Below, piece by piece: positions 23,263-32,897 of a DNA stretch of 35,737 bases. This stretch comes from Clostridiales bacterium (GTDB lineage: Bacteria > Bacillota > Clostridia > Oscillospirales > Acutalibacteraceae): positions 1 to 35,737 of the forward strand of contig DXYG01000019.1 in assembly GCA_019415925.1 (NCBI GenBank), in the 5' to 3' direction. The notes under the pieces are model-generated. The model made no database searches, was not told the origin of the DNA, and saw only the letters and a program-made list of their open reading frames with translations. Each line of letters starts with the position of its first letter. Position 1 is the stretch's first letter. The translations under genes were made by a program, and so were the position numbers.

Positions 23263-26200
23263 ATGCCGGTACAGAATTTAAAATACTGCGAATACTTTGA
23301 TGTCAACGAAAAGTATTTTCCATGCATTGACGAATCCGCTATCAACAGTGGAGCAGCGTGGGACACAACCTACCCTCATCAGACTTTCATAGACCTACTC
23401 AATCGGACAGAAAAGATGCTGAGCGGCAATACAAACCGCTCTATCTGGATTCATGGCGCCTACGGTACCGGTAAATCTCAGTGTGCTTACACGCTCAAAA
23501 AGCTGCTGGAGGTTCCGGAAAACGAAGTTAGAAACTACTGGAATAAGTTTGAACCCTTGAAAAAGAATCCTGTTTTGTTAGAAAAGCTCATCGGTCATAA
23601 GGCGCAGGGCATTGTGACTGCATATCGTTACGCTTCAGGCAGTATTTCTACTCCGCAACAACTGTTCTTTGCAGTGCAGGAAAGCATAAAGAAGGGCTTG
23701 GAGGCGAATGAGGTCTCCTACAAGGGGGAAAATTCCCTAAAGGAAAGTGTTATCGCATGGCTGGAGGATCCGATTCATAATCAGTTTATGGACGCTCTGC
23801 TTCAGAAACCAAAGTGGATGTCCACCTTCTCGCAGTCCTCCGCAGATGAGATTATCAACACTCTGAAAAAGAGTAGTGACGTTTCCTCTTTGATGGACGA
23901 TATCTTTAGCCTTGCTGCAGAGGAAGGAATAACAGCCCTCAACCTTTCTGCAGATTCCCTTCGCAACTGGATTGTTGATATCATTGACAAAAATAATATC
24001 AAGCTCGTTCTTATCTGGGATGAGTTCAGTGACTATTTTCGTCAGAACAGCACTTCTTTGGGTGAGTTTCAAAAGATTGTCTCCATTTGTCAGGAAAAGC
24101 CTTTCTACTTCGTTATCGTGACCCACCCGCTATCTTCTCTCGCAAAGGAATATGACAGCAGCGACAAGACCAATCCGTGGTCTGTTGTACAGCAGCGTTT
24201 TGATAAGGTGGAAATCACCCTTCCGGACAATATTGCCTTTGAACTTATCGGTCATGCTTTTAATGTAAAGCCTGCAGCAAAAGCAAACTGGATACAGATG
24301 ACCGGGGACTTGAATTCTGATGTAACGAATGCACGCAATGCGGTTATCAAAGCGGCAAATATCAATAACAAAAATGTTATGCGGGATATTCTGCCTATTC
24401 ACCCAATTGCAGCGCTCGTCCTGAAAAATATCGCCTCTGCGTTCCAGTCCAATCAGCGCAGTATGTTTGACTTCATAAAGACGCCGAAGGATATGGATGT
24501 TAAAGCATTCCAGTGGTTTATCCAGAACACTAGTCCTCTTTCCGACAGACCGTTCCTTACAGTGGATATGCTGTGGGATTTCTTCTATGAAAAGGGTAAG
24601 GACTATCTGTCCTCTGATATTAGGTTGATTCTGGATACATTTCCGCAGCAGACACAGTTGAACGACAAGGAAAAGATTGTGCTAAAGACCGTTCTTATTA
24701 TGCAGTCTATTGATCAGCGGCTGGGCGGTGCTCTGCCGATTCTAAAGCCGACGGATCAAAACCTCAGTTATGCTTTTGAGGGTGATACAGACGAACTGGA
24801 AAATTCCTGCAAGAGTATTGCGAAAGCTCTTGTTAATAAAGGAATTCTGATCGAGAATCCGATTGCTAACGGCAAAAAAGTGTATTCTGCTGCCGTTCTT
24901 GCTGGCGATGGTGCGAAAATTGAGGCATTTAAAAAGGAGATTCGTGAAAAGCAAGGCACAACCGCCAAACTGGTCTCAGAAGGTGCTGCGGTTGCAACTG
25001 CGCTCAGCCTTCCTCCTGCACTGAAAATTCGTTACGCGCTGGAGTTGGATAGTGGCAAGTTGCCGGTTGTTACCATGTCTGATTTCAAAAAGGTCATGGA
25101 TGTTTTAAAAAGCAAGGATGTGGACTGGCATTTCTATGCTGTACTTGCGCTTGCAAAGACCGACGAAGAAGCCCAGAGTTTCCGCACTCTGATAAAGAAA
25201 ACTATTGCGGATCCTGTTTATAAGAATATTGCTGTCATTGATGCGTTGTCTACACCTCTTGGCTTAGAGGCATTTGAGCAGTATGTGGATTATTCCGCTA
25301 TGTCGATGTATTACAGTGGCAACAACGGTCAGCAGTCAAAAGAAAATGCGAAGAAGGCAAAGGATGTACTGGAGCGTGATTGGAAGGATCGAATTCACGA
25401 CGGACAATTCATCGTTTTCACCTATGCAAATCAGGACGGTGAAAAGGCTGCAGGAGCCGGTGCTGTTCACACTATTATGCAGACCATTGTTTTGAAACGT
25501 TTCAAGCATGTACAGGACTTCACAAAGGGACTCTCGGAAACGCAGTTGAAACTGACTACTCCGAAACCTGTTGCAAAATACGGTATGGGTGTGATGGAAA
25601 TCAAGGGATTGATTTCTGGATGTGAGAAGTCTGTTCTGGGCAAATTTTGGTCTAAAAAGGAATACTGGAAGGACGAGGAGCTTGCTGGAGAGCATATTGT
25701 TATTATCAAAAAATCTGTTGATAAAATGATAGACGATGCTTTTAAGAGTAGCGGTAAAATATCTATTGGTGAAATCTACGATTATTTGGAAACTACATAT
25801 GGTTTTTCTGTGTGTAACCTGTCCGCATTTATTACCGGCTTCTTACTGAAGGAATACAGTTCGGAACCTTATCGCTCTATGGATGCCGAAGGCCACCGTG
25901 ATTCAATGACACCGGATAAGCTTTCTGAAATGATTGGTAACTATATTGGAAAGAACCCAAAAGCAACCTATATTGTCAATCTGACTCCAGAGGAAAAAGC
26001 ATTCTATGAGCTTACGGAAAACGCATGGAACATTACCGCCAACACTTGTTCTTCGCCTCAGCAGGCCGGAACACTCGTCCTTGCAAAAATGAGAGACCTA
26101 TCCTATCCCGTTTGGTGTTTGGAAGATATGGACACTGCCGGTGTATTTGACCTCGTCAAGCTCTATATCAAACTTGTTCAGAGCAAAGGCGATAAAGCAC

Positions 26201-27435
26201 ATGATGTAGCTAATGAAATCGGAAAGATTGCGATTCAGCGTCCGTCATCTGCACAGAATTTGAAGGCGCTTCTAACTCTTGATAACTGTAAAAAAGGTAT
26301 GCATATATTCCTTGAACGGTTTGAGAACGGTAAGCTTTTGAATGTTGCCAAGGAAATCAACGCGGAGGATTCTGTTCTGTCGGATATAAAGAAGTTGTTC
26401 AATGTTCAGTATTCTGCCCTTTGGATTGGATCAACTGGAGAAGATGAAATCAGAAAACTCATAACTGAGTACGAGGTTGTGAAGTCAACGAATGTTTTTC
26501 TGAATGTTACTGTCCGTTCTAAGGAAGCGGCATTTAAGACGTGGCGTGAGACATTGAAGTTTATCGGTTTCTCCTGCGAATCTATCAAGGCGAAAAAGCC
26601 AGCACTGGATAAGTTTTTCTATAATTTACTCCGTATTGCCAACTATGAAGATATGCTTCCCGATAATATGAAGTCATTTCTTGATGAGATGACAAATCAT
26701 AATGCAGAAATTCGGGATGTTCTCGGTAATACTTTGGCCGTCTTTATTGATATTTACGCACCTTATTTGGAGGGCTTTACTGATACGGAGTGCGAGGAAA
26801 TCAAAAATTCTATCACATCGGAAATGTTTACCATATCCTCTACAGCAAGTAATGCCATTGTTAAAAAGGCTGCTGAGGATTACAGAAAGAATCAGGTGAA
26901 ATCGCAACTTTATAAGCTGTGGAGCGATAAGAGCGGAGGAAGCAAAAACCCTCGTGTTTGGTCTGAAAAATATCGTACTCCGATTTTGTGCTGCGTGAAT
27001 GCCTCTCTGTATGCCGAGGCTAAGAAGGCCTTTGCAACATTGAACAGCAGCACGCAAAGTGAATCGGACATTAAGGAAGCCTTAGCATTCATTAAGGAAG
27101 CGGACTTCTTTGACGAGATAGCTTCCGCTGATTATCGCGATAAGTGCTTTGCAAAGCGTATTATCGGAGATTACACCAGCTTGATTTCTGATATTGATGC
27201 TGCGAGGGATACTCTGGAGAGCACCGGAATCAGCGCCTATGAGTGGAATGATAACCCCACTATCATGAGCAAGGTTTCCAGTATGGCGGCCGCAGAATAT
27301 AACGCCGGTGGAAGTGATAAGGTTGTTGATATCATCGAAGGTATGAATGATGCCGAACTGAAGAAGTGGCTTACTGATATTGTCAGAAAGGACATGGGTC
27401 TTGGCGTAAAGATTATCATTAATAGGGAGGGGTAA
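23263..27435 (+). CDS. brxC: BREX BrxC/PglY-like P-loop ATPase
   Basis: A 1,390-residue STAND/AAA-like ATPase of the BrxC/PglY group, a core BREX component. Walker A is GAYGTGKS (residues 65-72) in the context RSIWIHGAYGTGKSQCAY, and Walker B is LVLIWDEFSDYF (Asp253, Glu254). The C-terminal thousand residues are helical, with no further catalytic motif recognised (typical of the family). It starts 1 nt after the brxP stop with AAGGAGGG as ribosome site, and its own end lies 3 nt before pglZ. In BREX, BrxC is thought to use ATP to coordinate marking and exclusion; its exact work is unproven. Confidence 0.9.
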   Translation: MPVQNLKYCEYFDVNEKYFPCIDESAINSGAAWDTTYPHQTFIDLLNRTEKMLSGNTNRSIWIHGAYGTGKSQCAYTLKKLLEVPENEVRNYWNKFEPLKKNPVLLEKLIGHKAQGIVTAYRYASGSISTPQQLFFAVQESIKKGLEANEVSYKGENSLKESVIAWLEDPIHNQFMDALLQKPKWMSTFSQSSADEIINTLKKSSDVSSLMDDIFSLAAEEGITALNLSADSLRNWIVDIIDKNNIKLVLIWDEFSDYFRQNSTSLGEFQKIVSICQEKPFYFVIVTHPLSSLAKEYDSSDKTNPWSVVQQRFDKVEITLPDNIAFELIGHAFNVKPAAKANWIQMTGDLNSDVTNARNAVIKAANINNKNVMRDILPIHPIAALVLKNIASAFQSNQRSMFDFIKTPKDMDVKAFQWFIQNTSPLSDRPFLTVDMLWDFFYEKGKDYLSSDIRLILDTFPQQTQLNDKEKIVLKTVLIMQSIDQRLGGALPILKPTDQNLSYAFEGDTDELENSCKSIAKALVNKGILIENPIANGKKVYSAAVLAGDGAKIEAFKKEIREKQGTTAKLVSEGAAVATALSLPPALKIRYALELDSGKLPVVTMSDFKKVMDVLKSKDVDWHFYAVLALAKTDEEAQSFRTLIKKTIADPVYKNIAVIDALSTPLGLEAFEQYVDYSAMSMYYSGNNGQQSKENAKKAKDVLERDWKDRIHDGQFIVFTYANQDGEKAAGAGAVHTIMQTIVLKRFKHVQDFTKGLSETQLKLTTPKPVAKYGMGVMEIKGLISGCEKSVLGKFWSKKEYWKDEELAGEHIVIIKKSVDKMIDDAFKSSGKISIGEIYDYLETTYGFSVCNLSAFITGFLLKEYSSEPYRSMDAEGHRDSMTPDKLSEMIGNYIGKNPKATYIVNLTPEEKAFYELTENAWNITANTCSSPQQAGTLVLAKMRDLSYPVWCLEDMDTAGVFDLVKLYIKLVQSKGDKAHDVANEIGKIAIQRPSSAQNLKALLTLDNCKKGMHIFLERFENGKLLNVAKEINAEDSVLSDIKKLFNVQYSALWIGSTGEDEIRKLITEYEVVKSTNVFLNVTVRSKEAAFKTWRETLKFIGFSCESIKAKKPALDKFFYNLLRIANYEDMLPDNMKSFLDEMTNHNAEIRDVLGNTLAVFIDIYAPYLEGFTDTECEEIKNSITSEMFTISSTASNAIVKKAAEDYRKNQVKSQLYKLWSDKSGGSKNPRVWSEKYRTPILCCVNASLYAEAKKAFATLNSSTQSESDIKEALAFIKEADFFDEIASADYRDKCFAKRIIGDYTSLISDIDAARDTLESTGISAYEWNDNPTIMSKVSSMAAAEYNAGGSDKVVDIIEGMNDAELKKWLTDIVRKDMGLGVKIIINREG

Positions 27436-27438
27436 GAA

Positions 27439-29715
27439 ATGCTTTGCAGAGAAGTACAAAACTATATATCTACTGCAAAAGGGCTGCCGTTTTTCTATGT
27501 CATTGGTGATGAGGACTACTGCTCCGTTTTAGAAGAATTGAAGCAGGGGGATATTTCTGTCGTAAGAATGAGTGAATTTTGCCTTAAGGATGATAAATTT
27601 CCCAGTGTAGATGAACTGGTGGATTATTTCCGCACATCCGATGTGGACTACAGAGATAATAAGTTTGTCGTAATCGGACTTGGCGAATACCTCGCTCTCA
27701 GAGGCTCTGCCGTTGCGGATAAAGAGCTTCGTCGCTTAAAAAATACCACTCTAGGGAATGCAAGAGCTATTCTCCTTCTGAGGGGTGTTTCTTCGCAAGC
27801 TGCAAAAATCATCAGAGATGACAACAAGATGGTTGAACAGCAGAGAGCGTATATTTCCAACAATCTGCTCACGAATGTATCTGTTACAAACATGCCGGAG
27901 GATGGAGGGCTTGTGGTTCAAACAGGAATAAAGTATCTACTGCGTGCATTCGAAGATGGCGCTATTGGAAATGTCTATACGAGCACTTCGCTGGTTCTCG
28001 ACAATGCCTTGTTCCCGCTATTTACTTTATCTGGAGCGTATTCTGTTGTGAAGTATATTGTGGGGGACTTTGAGCTTGATAGTGGGCTAGGAACCGAAGA
28101 ACAGTGGAAGCGGTTGCTTAAAGACCTAAATAAATGCAGCAAAGACATACGAGCTGTATTTGATAAATATGGTATTGACGAAAGGCTTATGGATGATTTG
28201 TGTTTGGCTGTATCAGGTCTTGAGTATCGGAACTGGCTTGTTTTTCTATATCTTAAACTAAATGCAAAGCAGATACAAAATTACTATCTAAAACTTGTGA
28301 TTGATGAAACTTTGAATTTTGAGGACTTTAAAACTAACCTCATGGTAAAGATTACGGAGTTTTCCCATCAAGACCGTCATTTCAGGCTATTGTATGATGA
28401 GAGGAAGAAACTTCTTAGAAATTTTCCTGAAGAGGATATTGCTGTCTTTGTAAAGACAAATGAAATCGACCCTGATGAGAGTATCTATCGTCTCACCGAT
28501 AACACGTTGTTAGAAAAAAAGACCATAGTTAAATGGGTAGTTAGTAATGGAATTAGTGAAGCCATAGCATATGTCTATCCTGCTCTTGACGAGTATCTGA
28601 AAAAATATATATTCGATTGTCCTGTTCTTTCGGATGAGCTGACGGAATACTTTGATTTGTATAAGAAGCAGAAAGTTTCAAACCACATTTCTGATGAATT
28701 CATCAAGCTCGTTGAAAAGTATGCAGATGGTATTTCGTATGCGCAGCTTCCAACAAGAGATAACGCAATTAAGGCTGTTTCAAGCAAGAATAATGCTTTC
28801 TTGTACTGGATTGACTCATTAGGTGTGGAGTACTTGTCTTACATTACTGCCCTGGCAAAGAAAAAAGGGCTGTCGATTCATACGGATATAGTGCGCTCTG
28901 ATTTACCGACGATTACATCAATAAACAAGCAGTTCTATGAGCAGTGGATGGGCGGGAAAAAATACAAAGAAGAGCAACTTGATAACATCAAGCATAAAGA
29001 CAAGGGCGGTTATTTTTTTACGGACGATGAGGATCCGATTCACATCCCAGCAGAGCTCGAAGTGATTGAAAAAGCTTTAAATACTGCGGCTATGGAACTA
29101 GGTATGCACAACTGTAAATCGTTTATTATCGCAAGCGACCATGGTGCTTCCAGATTGGCTGTAATAAAAAAGCAAGAAGTGCCGTACGAAACGGACACCA
29201 AGGGAGAACACTCCGGACGGTGTTGCAAGTCTTTTGACGGATGTGATGTTCCTTATAAAGTGGAGGAAAATGGTTATATAATACTTTCAGATTATGGTAG
29301 ATTCCGTGGCAGTCGTCCTGCTAATGTAGAAGTTCATGGAGGCGCCAGCCTTGAGGAAATTGTTGTTCCGGTTATTACTTTGACACTCAAAAAGCAGGTG
29401 GGCGTAAAGATTACAGTTATGCATTCTGATGATATTACTGCAGACCGGCATGATGGTGTCACATTGAATTTGTATATTTCTGATGTTGAATCACCAGATA
29501 ATATCAGCCTTGTGATTGAGGATAAACCCTATCAAGCAAAATCGGAAGATGCGACACATTTTACTTTCGCACTTACAGATATTAAACGCGCAAAGATGAA
29601 ACCATATACGGCAGATGTGTTTGATGGGTCGGATTTGATTGGTAGCGTTTCCTTCAAAGTTAAAGGAAAAACCGCCACAATCAAAGATGATTTTGATTTC
29701 GGTGATGAATTCTAA
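27439..29715 (+). CDS. pglZ: BREX PglZ-domain protein (alkaline phosphatase superfamily)
   Basis: A 758-residue protein with a PglZ domain, the hallmark of all BREX types. The metal-binding Asp is in YWIDSLGVEYLSYI (Asp459), and the second site is IIASDHGASRLAV (Asp567, His568). A further conserved block is VEVHGGASLEEIVVPVI (His about 635). The first 350 residues are helical and less conserved. A C-terminal beta-rich domain (residues 650-758, SVSFKVKGKTATI) follows. GGGAGGGG precedes the ATG, 3 nt after brxC. PglZ is presumed to hydrolyse a phosphate or phosphodiester-type bond; type 4 PglZ chemistry is unknown. Confidence 0.93.
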   Translation: MLCREVQNYISTAKGLPFFYVIGDEDYCSVLEELKQGDISVVRMSEFCLKDDKFPSVDELVDYFRTSDVDYRDNKFVVIGLGEYLALRGSAVADKELRRLKNTTLGNARAILLLRGVSSQAAKIIRDDNKMVEQQRAYISNNLLTNVSVTNMPEDGGLVVQTGIKYLLRAFEDGAIGNVYTSTSLVLDNALFPLFTLSGAYSVVKYIVGDFELDSGLGTEEQWKRLLKDLNKCSKDIRAVFDKYGIDERLMDDLCLAVSGLEYRNWLVFLYLKLNAKQIQNYYLKLVIDETLNFEDFKTNLMVKITEFSHQDRHFRLLYDERKKLLRNFPEEDIAVFVKTNEIDPDESIYRLTDNTLLEKKTIVKWVVSNGISEAIAYVYPALDEYLKKYIFDCPVLSDELTEYFDLYKKQKVSNHISDEFIKLVEKYADGISYAQLPTRDNAIKAVSSKNNAFLYWIDSLGVEYLSYITALAKKKGLSIHTDIVRSDLPTITSINKQFYEQWMGGKKYKEEQLDNIKHKDKGGYFFTDDEDPIHIPAELEVIEKALNTAAMELGMHNCKSFIIASDHGASRLAVIKKQEVPYETDTKGEHSGRCCKSFDGCDVPYKVEENGYIILSDYGRFRGSRPANVEVHGGASLEEIVVPVITLTLKKQVGVKITVMHSDDITADRHDGVTLNLYISDVESPDNISLVIEDKPYQAKSEDATHFTFALTDIKRAKMKPYTADVFDGSDLIGSVSFKVKGKTATIKDDFDFGDEF

Positions 29716-29727
29716 GGAGGGAGAAAT

Positions 29728-31224
29728 ATGGAACTTTCAGAAAAGCTGAGAGATAATTTTGACGAGATGGTTGTCTTCAAGGATTTGAAAAAAACCAATT
29801 TCTTCTCTACACTGAGTCTCCCTGCTTTTATGCGCGACTGGCTGCTGAAAAAGTTTGAAGACGACGAGGGTGAATTTGATAAAGACGATCTTGTCAGATT
29901 TGTCAAGAAATTCATTCCTAGAAAAGACGATTGGAATGCCATAAAGAATGCTGTTGTTATTGAAGGCAAGACTGTAAAGTTTCTAGCAAAGATATCTGTC
30001 AATATTGATATTAAATCCGGGGAGGTTTCTTTTTCCTTACCTGACTTTGGCTTGGGATTCAAAGAAACTATAATTGAAAGCGATGTATGGGATTCATGTA
30101 AGGATGATCTCGTTAAGGGCAGAGATATCTGGGGAATGGTGGAGCTTGGATATCGTTCTCCGGATGATTTTGATTTTACTTTCGAGTATGAAAGGAAATC
30201 ATCCAAGGGAAAGAATTCAAAGGACGGGAAAATTAAACTTATATCTTTCAAGAATTTCTGCCCATATGAGATTAACCTTGAAGACTACAAAGAGGCCCGT
30301 AAGGAGTTTACTACAGGTGAGTGGATAGATGTTATCCTTGGCGCCGTTGACTATAACGCCGCCGGTTATGAAAATGAAGAAGAAAAACTTACCATGCTTA
30401 CAAGATTGCTGCCGTTTGTGGAGAAGCGCTTGAATTTGATTGAGCTTGCACCTAAAGGTACCGGCAAATCTTATCTTTTTGGAAATGTCAGCCGATATGG
30501 ATGGCTTTCCAGTGGCGGTGTTATGAGCCGAGCCAAAATGTTTTATGATCAGACAAAGCGCAGGGAAGGTTTGATAGCAGGAAGTGATTTTGTCACTCTG
30601 GATGAGGTGCAGACTATTTCCTTTACCGACACAGATGAAATGCGAGCTGCTTTGAAAGGTTATTTGGAGCAAGGAAACTTTACTGTGGGTGACTATAAAG
30701 GAATAGCAGATGCAGGTGTGATCCTTTGCGGAAATATCCGTAAGGAAATAATGGATGCGGATGGCTATGAAAATATGTTCACAGAACTACCAGTTGTTTT
30801 TCATGAATCAGCATTAATTGAGAGATTTCACGGATTCATCAAAGGGTGGAATATTCCGCGAATGAAGGACGATTTGAAGGTGAATGGTTGGGCCTTGAAT
30901 TCGGAATACTTCTGTTCCATCATGCATGAACTTCGTAGCGATATGACATACAGAAGCATTGTGGATGAATACATCATCGTCCCGGAAGGAGCCGACACAC
31001 GTGATACAGAAGCTGTAAAGCGTATAGCTACAGCATACTTAAAGCTGCTCTTCCCGAATGTTCGGCATATGGATGATATTACTCCGAGAGAATTTAAAAG
31101 GTATTGTTTTGATAGAGCACGAAGAATGAGGGATACAATCAAGTATCAACTTGGTTTGCTTGATGTGGAGTATTCCGGAAAGGATCTGCCGTCATTTAAG
31201 ATTTACGGCATAGATACAGAATAA
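29728..31224 (+). CDS. brxL: BREX Lon-like AAA+ protein BrxL (short form)
   Basis: A 498-residue AAA+ protein of the BrxL family. Walker A is APKGTGKSYLFGNV (Lys247), Walker B is TLDEVQ (Asp292, Glu293), then NFTVGDYKGIADAGVILCGN and ALIERFHGFIKGW (arginine finger region). The N-terminal 200 residues are the BrxL DNA-binding/oligomer domain (FFSTLSLPAFMRDWLLKKF). Type 1 BrxL is about 680 residues and ends in a Lon-like peptidase-fold domain. That part is not present, so this is the short form found in type 4 systems, not obviously truncated: the end lies 1 nt before the next start. GGAGGG serves as ribosome site. Confidence 0.92.
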   Translation: MELSEKLRDNFDEMVVFKDLKKTNFFSTLSLPAFMRDWLLKKFEDDEGEFDKDDLVRFVKKFIPRKDDWNAIKNAVVIEGKTVKFLAKISVNIDIKSGEVSFSLPDFGLGFKETIIESDVWDSCKDDLVKGRDIWGMVELGYRSPDDFDFTFEYERKSSKGKNSKDGKIKLISFKNFCPYEINLEDYKEARKEFTTGEWIDVILGAVDYNAAGYENEEEKLTMLTRLLPFVEKRLNLIELAPKGTGKSYLFGNVSRYGWLSSGGVMSRAKMFYDQTKRREGLIAGSDFVTLDEVQTISFTDTDEMRAALKGYLEQGNFTVGDYKGIADAGVILCGNIRKEIMDADGYENMFTELPVVFHESALIERFHGFIKGWNIPRMKDDLKVNGWALNSEYFCSIMHELRSDMTYRSIVDEYIIVPEGADTRDTEAVKRIATAYLKLLFPNVRHMDDITPREFKRYCFDRARRMRDTIKYQLGLLDVEYSGKDLPSFKIYGIDTE

Positions 31225-31225
31225 A

Positions 31226-31426
31226 ATGGAAACAAAGAAATGTTATGTTTGCGGCAAATCACCGCTCACAAAGGATGAAATAGGGATTACCAAAAAGATA
31301 ATCGATAAGAAAACAACCATTTTTTATTGTTTGCCATGCTTGGCTGAACATCTTGAGGTAACGGAAGAAGAACTTCTTGCTAAAATTGAAGAATTCAAAA
31401 ACGAAGGCTGTACACTCTTTAGGTAA
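31226..31426 (+). CDS. Small zinc-ribbon-like protein
   Basis: A 66-residue protein, probably cytosolic. Two CxxC pairs (CYVCGK near the start and CLPCLAEH in the middle) make a four-Cys zinc site, and a basic loop (TKKIIDKKTTIF) lies between. The acidic C-terminal half (TEEELLAKIEEFKNEG) is a helix. It begins 1 nt after brxL, so it must be co-translated, and is followed 11 nt later by the cysteine desulfurase. The family is not recognised. A role as sulfur-carrier partner, cofactor for the desulfurase, or BREX accessory is guesswork from position. Confidence 0.7.
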   Translation: METKKCYVCGKSPLTKDEIGITKKIIDKKTTIFYCLPCLAEHLEVTEEELLAKIEEFKNEGCTLFR

Positions 31427-31437
31427 GGTGATTTCTG

Positions 31438-32562
31438 ATGAAGCAACATATCTATGCCGATAATGCTGCAACGACACGACTTGATAAAACTGCGTTTGAA
31501 GCTATGACACCATGGCTTATTGAAGAATATGGAAATGCCTCGCAGCCTTATGCGTTTGCCAGGAAACCTAAAAAAGCTCTTGCAGAAGCAAGATGTACAA
31601 TTGCAGAATGTATCGGTGCCTTACCTGAGGAGATTTTTTTTACTTCCGGAGGTACTGAAAGCGATAACTGGGTCATCAAAAGTTCGGCGTTTTCTGATTC
31701 CGAAAAGCGGGAGATGATTACATCGACCTTTGAACATTATGCAGTTCTTCGTTCCTGTGCGGCGATTGAGCACCTTGGATATCCTGTAGCATATATGTGT
31801 CCTACTGAAGAAGGATATATTACATCTAAGATACTATGGAAATACATAACAGACAAAACTCGTCTGGTTTCTGTGATGTATGCAAATAACGAGATTGGCA
31901 GCATTCAGCCTATCTGTGAGTTGTGTGAAATAGCCCATACTCATGGCGCACTGTTTCATACAGATGCAGTTCAAGCTGTTGGGCATATCAAAATCAACGT
32001 TCATGAATTAGGGGTAGATTTTCTTTCAGCTTCTGCTCATAAATTTAATGGACCTAAAGGTATTGGATTCCTTTATATCCGTAATGGTGTTGAATTACTG
32101 CCTTATGAAGACGGTGGTGCACAGGAAAGTGCGCATCGTGCAGGAACAGAGAATGTAGCGGCAATAGTAGGAATGGCAACGGCACTGAAAACAAACTGCG
32201 ATTTGCTGGAGCAGAATCAGCAGCATATTCTAAATTTGGAAAGACATCTTGTGACTCAGCTCAATGAAGCAGGAGTTGTCTATAAACGCAATGGTGGGGA
32301 TAGCAAGTTGCCCGGTTTGCTAAGCTTATCATTTCCGGGCAAGGATGGAGAAGCTATTCTTCACCGCATGGATCTTATGGGTATCAGCATCTCCACTGGT
32401 TCTGCTTGTGATAGTGTGAATACAGAAATCTCGCATGTCTTGAGGGCTATTCGACTTGATGAAGACTACGCCAAGGGTACGATTAGGATTTCGCTGGGAA
32501 AGAATAGTACAGAAGCAGATGCTGAAAAAATAGGCTGTGCCCTGATTAGAATCGTTTCTTAA
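31438..32562 (+). CDS. Cysteine desulfurase, NifS/IscS/DndA family
   Basis: A 374-residue PLP enzyme that takes sulfur from L-cysteine as a protein persulfide. IYADNAATTRLDKTAFEAM opens the protein; HTDAVQAVGH is the cofactor-contact block; SASAHKFNGPKG contains the PLP lysine (Lys202); STGSACDS has the persulfide-forming Cys324; RAGTEN is the family motif. Length is normal. In DNA phosphorothioation, DndA plays this part for DndC. Here it ends a BREX type 4 operon that contains a DndC-like PP-loop enzyme, 11 nt after the zinc protein and with GGTGAT as a weak ribosome site. A desulfurase devoted to DNA marking is the simplest reading; feeding the BrxP Fe-S cluster is another. Confidence 0.92.
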   Translation: MKQHIYADNAATTRLDKTAFEAMTPWLIEEYGNASQPYAFARKPKKALAEARCTIAECIGALPEEIFFTSGGTESDNWVIKSSAFSDSEKREMITSTFEHYAVLRSCAAIEHLGYPVAYMCPTEEGYITSKILWKYITDKTRLVSVMYANNEIGSIQPICELCEIAHTHGALFHTDAVQAVGHIKINVHELGVDFLSASAHKFNGPKGIGFLYIRNGVELLPYEDGGAQESAHRAGTENVAAIVGMATALKTNCDLLEQNQQHILNLERHLVTQLNEAGVVYKRNGGDSKLPGLLSLSFPGKDGEAILHRMDLMGISISTGSACDSVNTEISHVLRAIRLDEDYAKGTIRISLGKNSTEADAEKIGCALIRIVS

Positions 32563-32897
32563 GCTGTAACTATTTATTTGACCCACACATATTAATTATT
32601 CTCCCTGCGGTCAGGGTAAGCAACAGGCTATGAAATCAGTTTGTTCGCACAATTGAATAGACAGAAAAAAGGGCTTCCGGAGCCGATGCAAACAACGCAC
32701 TAAACTCTGAAAGTCCTTATTTTACGACCTTTTTCAGCATATTCTGGGAAAAGTCCAATATAGGTATCTTTCTCTTGCCTTACCCTATGCTGCTATAATT
32801 TGAATAATTGCAAAAACCTGCAATTATAGTTCTTCTATTTATTCAAGGAGATGAAGGAACTAAATTTGAGTAAAGCGAAACATGTTTTTGGGCGCGG
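32563..32897. other. Intergenic region, right end of the BREX operon
   Basis: No coding frame was found. It contains a perfect 9-bp hairpin ATAATTGCA (32804-32812) / TGCAATTAT (32819-32827), a weak GGCT/AGCC stem-loop next to an A-run (near 32670-32685, terminator-like on the minus strand), and a ribosome-site-like AAGGAG at 32845-32850 with only a few codons after it. It probably holds the operon's end and the island's junction. Confidence 0.4.

Noticed and set aside
29712..30251. 179-codon minus-strand ORF over the start of brxL
   Set aside because: It is a serine/phenylalanine-rich shadow of the acidic, lysine-rich brxL N-terminus and has no ribosome site or family features.
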